Of a stretch of DNA of 64,000 nucleotides, positions 48,841-62,013 are shown piece after piece; within the stretch, counting starts at the first letter, position 1, and each line of letters begins with the position of its first letter. The notes below the pieces were generated by a model, which was not told where the DNA came from, did no database searches, and worked only from the letters and a program-made list of their open reading frames with translations. The position numbers and the translations under genes are program-made. This stretch comes from Branchiostoma floridae (taxonomy: Eukaryota > Chordata > Leptocardii > Amphioxiformes > Branchiostomatidae), in contig NC_049981.1 of NCBI RefSeq assembly GCF_000003815.2, forward strand, positions 27,791,577-27,855,576, given 5' to 3'.

Positions 48841-49873
48841 TATGTGTAATGGAATGAGTATTTTCAGAAGGGAGTTAAGGTTGGAAATTTTAACCTCCTT
48901 GCTTGAACCGAATGTTTTCGTCCACATCCGAATGCTAACCCCGACACAAAGCAGCAGCTTTATACAGATGATGACATAAAAAGACGGATTCTACTGGGTA
49001 TTCCGTTACGATCGATGGAAACCATGTCCATTATGAAAAAAAGGTTTCGTAATACCAGTGTGATGACTTGGGATTGTTTTCTAATTGCTTGTTTCGTACG
49101 TCTTTGATCTTGTCATTTTTGCACGACACGTAGCACACGTATCAAATAGATAAGACGTACAAAAAGCTGTCTAAGTTGTATAAATCTGTTTTGGCGGTTA
49201 TGCCGGCTATATAGATACAGATACTATCTGTGTGTATTTGAGCACAACTTCCTGTGAAATTAACGGTAAAGAAAATACAGGTTGCATTCTTTGAGTTGAT
49301 GTATTCTTTGAAACTGCATGTTCCCAGACTCGTGCATGTTGTCAGCAGTTAAATCCAAGTCCAACGCAAAACACTGTGACAACGTAAGGTAATTTGACAA
49401 AATTTATGATTTGTACTGTTATGCTGTGGTGTTGTTCTTCGTCAGTCTTTTCAGCTATTGCCACCTACTATTCATAGTAGTGACTTTGGCAGAAGAACAT
49501 CCATTGACATTTTATTTATGAAATAAACTGATATCGTCCTCATGATCATGCAAACGAGGCTTATGAAATCAAACCCTAGTGGAAGTCCGTTTTCTTTTTT
49601 CTTCAGAAGATGGGCTACTTCACAGAAGAGCCTTCAAAGGAAAATGTGGATCGCGATTTCAAATGACGGAGGGACCGGGCAGGTATGACGTAGTTTCTTA
49701 GCGCATAATTGGATGAAATGGGCGCGGCTCGTAGGTATCTACCGGAGGGACACCGGAGACGTCAATCAAAGCTCATTTCATCATGCGCGTCAACTTCTAA
49801 GTCTTAAAATAGTACTCATGGGCAGCACAGGATAATAGGAATGGCCTTCGAACGTGGAAGAAACCTAATACCT

Positions 49874-49973
49874 NNNNNNNNNNNNNNNNNNNNNNNNNNN
49901 NNNNNNNNNNNNNNNNNNNNNNNNNNNNNNNNNNNNNNNNNNNNNNNNNNNNNNNNNNNNNNNNNNNNNNNNN
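49874..49973. other. Assembly gap (100 N)
   Basis: Run of exactly 100 N. Confidence 1.
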
Positions 49974-50689
49974 GAAACACATGTTTCGATGCGAAATGCA
50001 CAAGAAGTTGAGAAATTGTTGTGTCCTCGAACACAAGATTGTAACAACAGCAATTCTAACGTCCGAATCCGGTATTCGAATTTTCAACCGTGCCGTATTC
50101 GGCCCGTTCGAAATAGTTCGATTTACTCGCGCGAAGGAAGCCCGTGTGATTCAACTTAGAACCCGTGTGATACGGAAAGATGTCACACGGTCCGGAATAC
50201 CTGTATCACGTTTTCGCCGCCCAGGTATGACATAAAACTTAGCATCACTAACATGCTTTACCCGGCTTACTACCGAATACTATGGAGTTAACCCGAACCC
50301 ACTTTAATTTCCAAGCAGAGATTGTTTTTGATCATATTCTGTGTATTTCGTAAAAGCGACATACAACCTTGTTAGAAAAAAAATATGATAGAAGATATAA
50401 GCAGGTCAAAAATTCCCCAAACAATGGACCTCTGCTTGGAGAGTAATCCGAACCCATGCAAATCCATCTGTCATACAAATCCATCGTGGTTCGGAGATTC
50501 GCACTCAAAACACAACCATGGATACCTTCAAAATAACCTGTCCGGCAGTCCTACTCTTGAATAAGAAAAGTAGTGCGGGTCAGGTGCAACATGCATTTTT
50601 CTTCATCTTTTACTCATTTTTTCATTCCTTAGTGCCCACGATCATCATGTTGATCATTATGGCACGTTCATAATCTAAGGTCCTATCCG

Positions 50690-50773
50690 AGGTCCAAGAT
50701 CAGTGACAACATGACAGGGTTTGAACCCTGGAGGGTTCTCGATCAAACACGCTGCCGTTACGCCACGTGACCC
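50690..50773 (-). repeat. Degenerate tRNA-like sequence (tRNA pseudogene or SINE head)
   Basis: On minus, TGGCGTAACGG resembles an A box and GGTTCAAACCC a B box at suitable spacing. The T-arm CAGGGTTCAAACCCTG has a 6-nt loop instead of 7, and the 5' GGTCACG has no complementary 3' acceptor strand. It is therefore not a functional tRNA gene. Confidence 0.4.
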
Positions 50774-51366
50774 ATCATCATTTTCTATCCTTCATATGTT
50801 CTCTTAATCCTTTTCCCTTAATCTTTTTCTGTTTTTTTTTATCCACTGTTATTACGTTTCTTGTTGCCTTGTCTTGTTTTGTTTTGTTTTGTCTAGCTGT
50901 TGTTTTTCATTGGTACCCCCTCCGCACCCACTCAAAATCCGGTGTGACGTTACATGGCGAACTTTTTGACTCACATCTGAAACACAAGACTTATGATATA
51001 CGTTCCATTATCTACAGCTGGATTAACATTCATGAGAGAAATGAACCATTGAAGGCCAGTTCAAAGCTAATCTTACAAACTGCAAAAATCTGTTTTCATA
51101 TCAATACACTCAGCTGGTGTAGATTTGAATTCCTGGTGCATGATGGTTTGCGGTTGATGATCCTTCGTGGACAACATGCCACATGGGCCGGGTACTGAGT
51201 ATAAAAGTTTTTCTTGTCTGAAACACTGCAGATAAACATTGCATGTGCCTTGATCCAGGCAGAACCATCTTGTTTGTGACTGGAATGTAGGAGGACATAT
51301 ACGCAATACAGTAGGATACACTAGCCTTCACCAGCTGCAGCCCTTCCTACAGGGGTGCGGGGATCG

Positions 51367-51533
51367 TAATCTCCAAGCAGATCCACGGTGGCGTAATATA
51401 ATATCAAAGCAGATCCACGGTGTCGTAATATAGTACCAAACCCACCGTGCCCGTTTGACTCCCTTTGGCCGGCTATACTCCTTGGCCAGCTTTGATACTA
51501 TCTTATGGCACCGCAGGATCTGCTTGGAAATTA
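51367..51533. mobile_element. Mutator-like MITE (167 bp, 9-bp duplication)
   Basis: Inverted ends of about 35 bp (TAATCTCCAAGCAGATCC and the complement of GGATCTGCTTGGAAATTA) flanked by CGGGGATCG at 51358-51366 and 51534-51542. A 9-bp duplication is characteristic of Mutator-type elements. A related partial copy lies at about 53274-53346. Confidence 0.7.
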
Positions 51534-54500
51534 CGGGGATCGTAGAATTCGGGAAACAAAATAGAGAAATTTGCCAGGAGAGTCAGTCCACGCTCAGGTT
51601 CATGTTTTCCTGCGCGGCCGGCCAACTCATCTGGTAGCAAAACTCCCCTGGCAAATTATTCTCGCTATTATGGTCAACGTAGTCAGTTTGGTAGAGACTA
51701 CAAATGTATCATGACCATTGGACCACGTCAAGTAATAACCTCGTTCAGAGAGGAAGATGATAATCGCCGATTCCCGTCAGGAATCAGGACACCAAGGACA
51801 CCATGGACTAAAGGAATGTCAAGGTGGGCTCAGTCGAGCAGGTAGTACTGGTGCATTTTTCAATATCGTTTACAGCGGATCGGCCGTGGCCAGTGAGAAA
51901 CGTGCTTATCGTTTCCGAGTCCTCTGAATTCGAAGTATACAGATTTTCCAACTGCTACTGAATTTTATTCATTGTAGGCAAATCTTGTACTAATTAAGTT
52001 GTCGAGTCAAATATCGTAATAGGTGCACATATGTCCGGACCATGCCGTGCTTTCGGGTCACCTCTGCCATGCGCAGGTGCCAGTAACGTCGTGGTACGGA
52101 AATGGTGATCTCCCTGGCCATGCCAGGCCAGGTTTGATGCTGAGATGTGAGGGACTGTGTGCATGTGCGGAGTGTACTAGCAAACGAACTCAACGAGGAT
52201 CGTAGCCTGGAGTCCAGCCTTGTTGACGTTAGCTTTAGAATTGTTCCGCTCCCAACGGTCGCAACCCTGGACAAAGCTATATTAAACTAGGCCAGACTCC
52301 TCTCTTTATAATTTACAATCATTCCTCGGCCTGAACAAAATTGCAAGGAACCTTCCGTTAACCTTCCTGATTGTAGATGGTACCTTTTTGTAACTCAAAG
52401 TTATTATATCAGATAAGAAGAAAACGGTCAGCTCCAAATACACATGAATAATTCCTGCTCATTTGAAGCTTTCATTGGTAATGTCGCGACGCGCACTTCC
52501 CGTTGCAATTTCCGGCACCACCCGCCCACAATCGCGGAATTCTATGACAGGACATCGATCATTATGGCTCACCTATGCCAAGATAGGGGCTGTATGAGGC
52601 TGGGATGGATTAGCTCCGTTCAATCTGAAGAAATTGATAAAAAAAGTCTATTGTCGCATTGTCACGCCGCCATCGCCCGTCTAAAGGTTTCTGTGATGAC
52701 ACGAGGAGACACGGTCTCAGTGATAGGGATCATGTTCGGCTGTGGTTCTTGTTGGTAGAAAAAGTTGGCCAATATCATATCAAAAAGAGCACTACGTTCA
52801 AGGAATGTCTACAGAAAAAAATATGTAGAAAAAGAGAAACGTCAAACTGTTGAACAAAAAAAAGAGACATCCTAGCTACATTTGGCTGTAACGGTTAATC
52901 CTGCCACAAAATAAATCCGCATCATTATTTGGTTCCCTTGCAGTTTCCACGTTTTCTAACATAAAACTTTTGAACATTTCGGATTTTTGTTAAATAAGGG
53001 GTAATAAAATGTACCTGAGTGTGCAAGGTGAGAGAGAACATCTTGATAATCAGATTCCCAGGCACATGTCTTAACTTCATGAGTGACAGTGACGGCACAG
53101 AGGACCGGCTTTTGACCAAGTGATAAAAACGCGAAAGTAACGCTCATCACAACCTCAGACTTTCCATCACATTTCATCGTAAATAAAGTTCATTTCAAAA
53201 ATTCTTCGAACTCGACCATGAAATTCAAGCAGACTAAGGCTTTCATAGCTCTAGTAGCCAAGTTGAACACTCCCAGGCCGGCTACACTCCTTTGCCAGCT
53301 TTTGTTACTATCTTATGTTACCGAAGGATCTGCCTGGAGATTAACAAGTTGTAGCAAACGTCCCACTGGCCGGACAAAGAGGATTGAGTTTTTTTACACA
53401 GTTTTCCACTATTTTACGACAGAGCTGTTGACTTCAGAAAAGAGATATAATCCTATTGTAAGTATTGGACATGGACAGTTGAAAACAATAATTACATTAT
53501 CGATGATCAGAATTGCGAGATTGAAGGGTGAAGAGTGATTATGGAATAGTTAATTGTGGATTTTGGGAACTATGTCAATAGATACATTGCTGTAAGGTAT
53601 TTTTCTTCTTCAGAGAACTACATATTGATTTCCTTACAAGAAATGTCCTACAGTTGCTTGCAAATGTTGCAAATGAGACATCCACATATGGCTACAGCAC
53701 AAAATGGTCACAGCAAATGAGCAATCTCACATCCAATAATAGCTTTCTGTTACTCTTCATAAACCTCCTTCCTCAGAGCAAACTCACTATCATGATTCAA
53801 TAGCCTTTTACTGTCTTCTTAAAGCATGGCAACCAACTTCATCTCCACACTTTAGAGTAAAGGTGATTTGGTTGTGATAGTTACTGCAATGTCACGAAGG
53901 CCAATACATGCCAGCTGCTTCCTGGATGGATATTGTCTTACATTTCAACTGACTGGTCCATCACCAATGGGTAGTAAAATGGCTATTTTCCAAGGAGATG
54001 TGCCAAACATTTCTAACATGTCAACCAACTGGACAATTGATCTGATGATGGTAATGACAGTAGGAATCACATGGTTCAGAAGCATGTATTGAAAGTACAG
54101 ATGGTCTGAATACATTTAGCCAAAACTAATTAAGATACAAAACCTGTCCAATAATGATTTTAACCCAACCGGGTCATTCGGTCTCACTGGACAAAGTTAA
54201 AATCTTCGACATAGAACCAGACTTTTTCGCTAGAGAGATTAAAGAAGCTATCTACATCAGAGCACCATAGACTTCTAGTGGGCACCATAGACTTACAGCA
54301 ACCTATGATCCATTGCTCACTGAGTCATGTGTTCTATCTGTATAACGTGACATCAAGGCAGCAGTAGACTGTTCATTCCTTGAAAAGGACTGCTGCTGTT
54401 CAGTCGAAAATTTGGGTGAGTCCAATTTTTGTGTTGGATTTTACAGTTCAACTAGTTCAAGAATATTGATTTTACATGTTACTGATGCTGGAGGTATCAT

Positions 54501-55315
54501 ACTTGCTACTTGACGCTTGGATTTTAACTAGAAATTAAAGTGGTTTCGCCTACAACTATATCTAAAAGATACCATACATAAAAATGAAGCAGAAAAAATA
54601 GAGTTTGTCTAATCTGAAAAATGTGCATTGTTCCTAGTATATGATACTTACAACAGGCAAAATGTTGCCTTATAAAATAGTGTACAAAGTACAAAATCAG
54701 AATTCTTGACTATGGTGACAATAGCAACACAGTATTTAGTCAACAAGTGCTATAAATGCCTCAAAACACTGTACATTTCAAAATTACATTTGTACATATT
54801 ATTAAGCTCTATTATGAAATTCGTTAGTGCAGTCAAATTGATTGCAAATGCTCCTGAAAAGAGCTTTGTTTTCAACTACAAGCCATATACCCATAACCAG
54901 TTCAATTTTAGGCTACCTTGGAAGGGAGAAATTCTTCTTTACACACATACTGACTTGTCATGAGTATTTTCTTTCTCACATATGACAATTTCCCAAGACA
55001 TTCCCAAAACAGCATGAAAAGATGGACAAACATAAATGTCTAAATTTTGGCCAACTTGGGTCTCCCTGCTGTCTTGTAATAATTGATATAATGTTAGTTA
55101 TTCTTGATTGGCATCTAAGCCCATCTGTATATAATAAACACACTGACTTACATCAAGGTGGATGGTCTTATCCGAGAAAAACTCATTGTCATATCAGAAA
55201 AGTACAGATGGCCATAGGGATGTACTAACAGAGTCAAAAACATATAGATATTGTTCTGAGGTGTTACAGAGGCCACTTTTGTATCATGTTAAAGAGATAC
55301 ATGAACTTTGACCAC

Positions 55316-55597
55316 TTAGTCCTGTGTGGTAATGCCAGGCTGTTTGTTAGGGGGGTGAGGGACAATGGGTGGGACAGGCCGAGACGGTGAGAGGGGGCGT
55401 AAGATGGGCGATCTTCTCGCAAGAATCTCCTGCACAAGGACCTCCGGGTTTATCTTTGAGGAGTCCGTCAGTGGTCGGAGAGCGTGCTGAGTTGTTGGTG
55501 TGATGATGTCATACTTCCTCGGAAGCTGACGAGGGCCCTTCTTGATTCGGCTGCCCTCTCTGACCGTGACACCAGGGGACACTTCCATGGACTCAAT
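55316..55597 (-). CDS. Terminal exon of an unrecognised gene (93 codons)
   Basis: A strong acceptor (TTTTTGTTTTCCTCACTAG|) opens a phase-0 frame of 93 residues to TAA at 55318-55316. The protein is Pro/Arg/Ser-rich and looks like a real C-terminus: VREGSRIKKGPRQLPRKYD, then INPEVLVQEILARRSPILRP, then a proline-rich end. I do not recognise the family. Earlier exons were not identified; an internal ATG at codon 4 could also be a start. Higher GC and regular codon use set it apart from its surroundings. Confidence 0.55.
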   Translation of the reverse strand: MESMEVSPGVTVREGSRIKKGPRQLPRKYDIITPTTQHALRPLTDSSKINPEVLVQEILARRSPILRPLSPSRPVPPIVPHPPNKQPGITTQD

Positions 55598-55739
55598 CTA
55601 GTGAGGAAAACAAAAACATCAGGTCAGCATGGGTGATGTTGGAAGGTAATACATTCAATGCACAATGTAATACAAGTACTCACCACTGGCTGCCAGCAAA
55701 CTTGATGTGTTATGCTGAAGCACAAGTTTCTCAATGAAA

Positions 55740-55741
<2 letters not shown>

Positions 55742-55772
<31 letters not shown>
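55742..55772. repeat. TG microsatellite
   Basis: About 15 uninterrupted TG units. Confidence 0.95.
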
Positions 55773-55775
<3 letters not shown>

Positions 55776-56254
55776 GACAGGCACAATGTTCACATGTGCG
55801 TGTGGATGGTGTTCAGCACCAAGGACAGGCATGCTGTGCACATTTACATCTTAATGTCTACATTTATACGCGTATATCTACAGCTTAAAGCTTACTTATT
55901 TTTTAAGACTGATTTCTCATTTATTGTAGGCCCAACAAAGCCCCAATGTCTACAAGTATCTGGCTTTCAGTACAAGATATTTAAGTTTAAAGTTTTAGTT
56001 ACCAAATATGGTAAAAATTTCCAGCTAGCTAGACCTTTTAGTACTAAGTTTTAATGAAGGTATCGGTAGAAAAATTAAATTCTTTCAGTTGCACAAAAAC
56101 CTGAAAATAATTCCTTTTAGATACAGCCAAAATTGAAAGTGCTACGTTTTTGAAAACACAAGATTTACCTGACAAATGTTGTAAATGCTACCACGTCAGA
56201 CCACTGACATTAAGGAAAGATTATCAGTGGCTGAGTGGTTTGATGGTTTAGCTA

Positions 56255-56615
56255 CCCTCTGAAATGTCAAGGTTTTCACAATGACTCACAACCAAAGAAC
56301 CAACTCAAGGAGACTAGATCTCTTAAGGAAGTCCCATGTGTTAAATATGACTCCATGCATTTGCCTTCTCCATAGACGTCAAGGTTTCTGATGGCGCATG
56401 TGGGGATATTTTGATTATATGTTTAAGCGGCTTGACTTCCCCCTGAAATGTCAAGGCTTTCACAATGACTCACAATCCAAGAACACCTTCAAGGAGACAA
56501 AATCTCTTAAGGAAGTCAGAGATATGAAATAAGACTTAAGGTATTTTCATCTTCCATAGCCTTCAAGGCCTCTGGCACTGCAAATGAGGACATTTTTCTT
56601 AATTTGTCAAGAATC
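56255..56615. repeat. Diverged 183-bp tandem duplication
   Basis: CTGAAATGTCAAGG, TCACAATGACTCACAA, CAAGGAGAC and TCTCTTAAGGAAGTC recur in order at about 56259 and 56442, with many substitutions between the units. Confidence 0.7.
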
Positions 56616-57751
56616 ATTTTTAAGTACCAAATTGCTCATAAACCTGGCAAGCAGTTGCTTTCAATTTGACAGAACTGACATCTACCCAATCATCTTATTA
56701 CAAATCATCTGGCATATTTCATGTCAATCAAATATCATCTAACATTGCCTAAAGTAGATTGAGAACTATATGTCAATGGTTGACGAATGGCATCGTAGCC
56801 ATCTTTACCCTTATCATTACTTGATCACATCTTTGTTGATCACATTTCTTCAGGCTAACTCATAGTATGTGTTTTTGTAAGGCCCTATTATCCTACTGTG
56901 AAATGACGTATTGACAAGCCGTCTTTCAATTTAGAGTATCAGTGGTTGTCATGGTGCAATGGTATCAAATTAGGGGTGAATTGATGTGCCTAAATTACAC
57001 GTTACTTGATTTACACCTTCAGACAATGTGACTGTGGCACTATTCTAAGAAATGTGATCATCGTCTTATTGAGGCTTCACATAACAATGGATGGGGAGTA
57101 AATTTGAAAACATCTGAATTAGGACAGACCATAGAGAAGAATTATCAATGAAAGTCAATGAGTTAAGGCCATAAAGAGTGGTAACTGAGGCGTTTGGGGG
57201 TGTTTTTGGTGTCATGGAAATATCATGTTTGGATAATGCATGGGTCTTTATTTTTTTTTAGGAAGTACCTTATTGCATAAAGGTGATTTATGCAAATTAG
57301 CATGACGTCATGATGATGTCATAGAGATCAATATGGCCACGCCCATTTGGGGAAAAAATGCCAGAAAAGTGTTTTGCCCCGCTTGTAATTCGACGATTGT
57401 TGTTGATACTTTACAGTATGGTATATAATGGTCATTTAAAAAGATCTGTGCGTGGATTTTGTCATATCATGTAATGCTGATTTTTTATGAATTTTTTTCC
57501 TAAAATTTTTATTACCCCATATGCTACCAACAATTGGGAGCACTAAATAGCACCCTTTTGAGGCGGCTGCGCGAGACATTCTACCTTTACGGGGAAATTT
57601 CAAAATAAGATCCATTTTGACTAATTTTGATGAACAGTTTTTGGGGCGTGTCGCTCCGATAATCACATTGTGGTGGTAGTAGTGACGCAATCCATTTTTA
57701 CAGGCCATAAAAAAATCAAAATGATATTTTGAGGTCAGATTTGTATTCGGC

Positions 57752-58025
57752 ATGTGCCAAAACCTCCGTATACCAAGTTTAGTTCTTGTATCTTCAAGGA
57801 GAGGGAAAATATGGTGTTTTTGCATATTTGATTAGCTGACTCAGATTTTATTACCCCTGGAACTCAATTATTCAGGATTATTTATCATTTATGAATTAGA
57901 TATGTAAATGTCATGGCCATAGTTCAATTCAGCATGTTACAAAACTCCAGTATACCAAGTTTTTTCCTTGTATCTTGTTTGACTGCGGAGATATTGTAAT
58001 CTTGCATATTTAATTAGCTGACCCG
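57752..58025. repeat. About 90-bp repeat, two diverged copies about 180 bp apart
   Basis: Shared blocks are TATACCAAGTTT, TTCTTGTATCTT or CCTTGTATCTT, and TTGCATATTTRATTAGCTGA. They appear to be old dispersed repeats. Confidence 0.5.
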
Positions 58026-60820
58026 GAAAAATTATGGCGTAATTTTTAGGCTTTTGATGGCCATAACTCTCTAACGGTATGTCCGATTTTTTCGCAATAA
58101 AAACCATTCTATTTCTTTCACTAAGACCTATCCAATGATGTCAAGTTTGAAAAGCTGTGAAGAGTTTGAAATTTTTGTGTAATTTGAGACAGCTACTTTG
58201 ACCTTGAAATTTGGCCAACAAATAGCAACATTTGATGGCCAAATTTTTGATTTTATGAAAATAGAAGTACATATCTACTAACATTGATGGTTATTTTTCG
58301 GAAAGAAATCTTGCTCGGGCATACCTCCTGGCTACCTTAAAGGAAAGAATTAATAGTTGACAAGACACAAAATTAATGTCAGATTCTTATCCACCTACCA
58401 CGTTTACAGGGGTGCCTATTAGTAAAGCATTTGCACAAATTTCATAAGATTCCTACATATTTCAATTGGATTTGTGCATATCACATATTACATTTTTGTA
58501 CTTTTTGCATGGTGATTCATAGGTTTTTCATAAAATTTGTACGGATATCATAAAATTTGTACAAAGGCCCCCCTGGTTTATTGGAATGTCATAAAAGGTA
58601 AAAGTTACAAGTGATTGCTCCATCAAAATACTCTTGTAAATCTTGTCTAATCTTGTCTAATCTTGTAAACAATGTTTTAGACCATAACAATATTGGGATA
58701 ATCACTTACTGGGTATTCCTGTAGTTTTCAATATGGAATTTTGACAGCATGAATGAATCAAAGTTAATTGGCATTGTTTTGATTGGATCCATTCCAAAAT
58801 GCAAAGCTGGAGCTCTACTATGAAATATCGTAATTAGGATGTGAGGGAGAGGTTGGATGTGTCATAAATATAGTTTCTACAGTGCAGGTTCAATTATCCA
58901 CAGCAAACAGCCACAGGTGTTTCTGATGGGTGAATTTGAACTTAACGTTAACTGGATGAAAAAAAACATCAAAAACTAGGTTAAAAACTCTTAATTTTGT
59001 TAAGGAAAGTAAATGGCTGTTTTTCAGCAAATTTGAAAAAAAACTTTGCAATATTAAGTGATTTGCTTCAACTATGGTACTGAAATATTGGTTGCTTTGG
59101 ATACTTCCATGGGACTGGAAGATTTGGCTGACAATTCATTTTTGCACACTTACAGCATGCCAAAAATAGCTTTCAGGATCACTTTTACCATGGAAAGTTT
59201 TATAATACAATTTGTCCCCATTTGTAATTTTCATATTTTTGTCACATTGCATTAATGCCCATCACGTATAAACTTAAGGACACACTGTTGCAAATTAACG
59301 TGCATGTTGTAGTGCTGTTGACTTAAATCCCCTCACCCTCAAGTCTAGCGACCATCTCTTCCAGGGAATTATCCTGAAGGAAAATAACTGTATATGGGGT
59401 GAGAGGATATACCTTCAGCTTCAAGACCAACTGAGTTTCGATCCTTCAACTTCTCTAATTTTGAAAAATTATAGGGAAGAAACATTATTTTCATGTCAAA
59501 AATGATGCACAAAATCGGGCATTTTCGCATTGGATAAAACAGATGAAGAAGATTTTTCCGGTAAGCACGACTGATACTACCAGAAAGAGGAAAATCTAAA
59601 GACTAATCCAGCCAATTATAAAGAAAATTCTAGTACTACAGTTTTTTTAATCATCCACGGCGCGCGGCATTGCAACTTTGCTTGACACAGCGCTTCAGAG
59701 GTAAATCTAGGTCACCGGCCTCTTTACATTCAGGCGTAGTGATATCGCGGAAGCAACGCGCGGACCAAAACACAATTTGCACCAAAAACACACCATTTCC
59801 TACGCTTTTCAGCCATGTAACCGTTTAATGTCATTTCGCAGGAAATAATGAGAAATGTCAACTCAAACTTGGGCCCTCGGAAGCCTTTCGTCACTTTTTG
59901 GTCGCGGACTACCACGGACCCCGGTCGCGGAAGAACTGGGGTGTGCACCGTTAGACAAATCAAGACTGATTAGCATCAGAGACAAGTCATCACGGATGGT
60001 ATCTTAATGTAAGGGACCTGCTGAGCATGTTAGAGTAGGTGTCCTGATTAGGGGCATGTCGTGGTCTGTAGGACCCAGTAAGGCCCTGGTGAAGACGTGA
60101 CAGGTGGAATCTTGTGATGGATGAAGTGTGTAAAGTAGAAGTCATGCATCATAGTCTGTATCATGTAGAATCTTCAAACTCATACCTTCATCTTGTCCAA
60201 TAGTCAGATTGCAATGGCAGAGTAAGAATGAAAAGCAGAGAATTAGTTAACTACAAGCACGTAAGTTTCTGAAATGAGACATTCGGAAAATAAATGTTAA
60301 AGTGTGGAGCAAAAAAGTTGGTAGTGGCTGGCTATAAGTGGATTATTTAGAAAACTCTGTACAAATGGTAAGATTCTATAACGTGAGAAATTTGAAAAAC
60401 AAATCACATTTAAAATTTGGAAAATGAAATTGTCACAACAATCCCCAACGCACGCATTTGTACGCATGAACCAGCATAATCATCAATGTTTGTCTCATCC
60501 AAACTGCAATCAACGTTTGCAATTCATTTCCAGTTATAACTAGAATCATACATAATGAAGATGTAACGTTAGACCAATCAAGTAAGCAAAAAAATCATTA
60601 TCTAACATATGCTTATAATCCTGATACTGATAGTTTTGTACAGGTGGCAGAGATTTGGATCAAAATGTCATCAAGATCACTATGGATAGAATGTCTGTTA
60701 TACAGATCTGATATATATGTAGCAAGCACTGATATCTTTTGTAAAATTAATACAAATTGTAATGCTAGTTCACCTTCATCTGTGGTTTAAAGTATAACTG
60801 TCATTTTTTTCAACAACGGT

Positions 60821-61089
60821 ACTTTTCTTCCTTTTAATAGCACAATATTCTATCAATCATAATGTGTGTTCACTTAATTCTGAGAGGTAACTTATATCTG
60901 TTGTTTTTAGAAACGGTATTTAGGGAATCCGATATCTAATCAACGGAAAGTGGTTTCAAATATTGTACTTCAAAATCACTGCCCCTAATTACCATTTCCA
61001 AAAACAACAGATACCGGGATAGGCTACCTCTTAGATAAAGGTGAAAACTCACTATGATGATAGAATATTGTGATAAAGGAAGAAAAGTC
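60821..61089. repeat. Foldback with about 105-bp imperfect arms
   Basis: The left arm (60821-60925) contains CACAATATTCTATCA and TCTGTTGTTTTTAGAAA. The right arm (60982-61089) carries their reverse complements, separated by about 56 bp. No clear target duplication was seen. Confidence 0.6.
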
Positions 61090-62013
61090 TGATGAAGAAG
61101 AATAGGTACCGGGTAACTGCTAATGAATACATGTATGAGTGAACTGGTAAATTGTTGATAGCGAAACCTGAACAGCAGTAAAACACCATGGATCAAAGCT
61201 GGATAAAAGACAGCCAACATTTTCCCCAAGCCGGGTCCAACCCAGGAGGCAATCTATGTTTATTGTATGGAATGCTCTACAATCAGTCTTCCCTGTAATC
61301 CGTCCCCAGATGCCGAGGGGACCTGACTGTCTGATACGACAAGCTCCATTTTCATTATCATTTGTCTTTGCACCAGCTGAGGCACCGGGGCCTCCACGTC
61401 AAATCAGGGAGGAATCGTTTGATGGGTTGGAGACAGTTTGTGCAACCCTGGATTATGGGCTTTGATCTTATTGGACCAAATGCTGGCCTAATTGTGATGA
61501 CTGACATATGGAACGTTTCTGAAATGAGTGTGAGAATTATACATCTTTCTTGCCAGGCCAGAGATCTGCAGGTGGCATCCCATGCCATGTCTTTCATTAT
61601 TCCTGATAGGTTATATGTTTTGATAAATATTTTACTTGAGAAACAATAAAAATGGTAAAGAATAGCCCATATGGAACCCATAGACAAGCTTATCAAATCA
61701 AAAGACCAATTGATGTAAGTTCAAAGATGTAGCCAACAACCTTATCAGGACCCTTGGCTTTAGTTCTTTCATCTATGAACACCAAGAAGGAAATCTTTAG
61801 GCCTTTCTCCGAAACTATCAGAAGATTGCAGGGAAAAATTTCTGTGGGTCTTACCTAAGGTTCTGTGAGGTTATTTCTCTAAGAGGTGGCATTTTCTAAA
61901 TCCCAGATAACCATTAGTAATTTGTATTTAAAGAATAAAAGTTTTATCTGAAACGGGTTCAATACTGTCAGAAGACATATCTATCTTCATTCGAATTGTA
62001 TCTGCGATGTGAT

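Larger units (their letters stand above)
48841..55315. other. Region upstream of calcineurin A, no gene recognised
   Basis: Contains a 100-N gap, a degenerate tRNA-like sequence, a Mutator-like MITE and a fragment related to it at about 53274-53346. Open frames here have no recognisable domains or conserved splice borders. Confidence 0.6.

Noticed and set aside
50690-50773. Functional tRNA gene
   Set aside because: T-loop of 6 nt and no acceptor stem pairing.
50767-51198. 143-codon plus-strand open frame
   Set aside because: It starts in a low-complexity T-rich stretch, has no motif, and runs up to a transposon region.
51990-52274. 94-codon minus-strand frame near 52 kb
   Set aside because: Ser/Thr/Arg-rich with no motif and no acceptor or donor that would make it an exon.
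57436-57825. 129-codon minus-strand open frame
   Set aside because: It overlaps the dispersed repeat near 57.75 kb and shows no domain or codon pattern.
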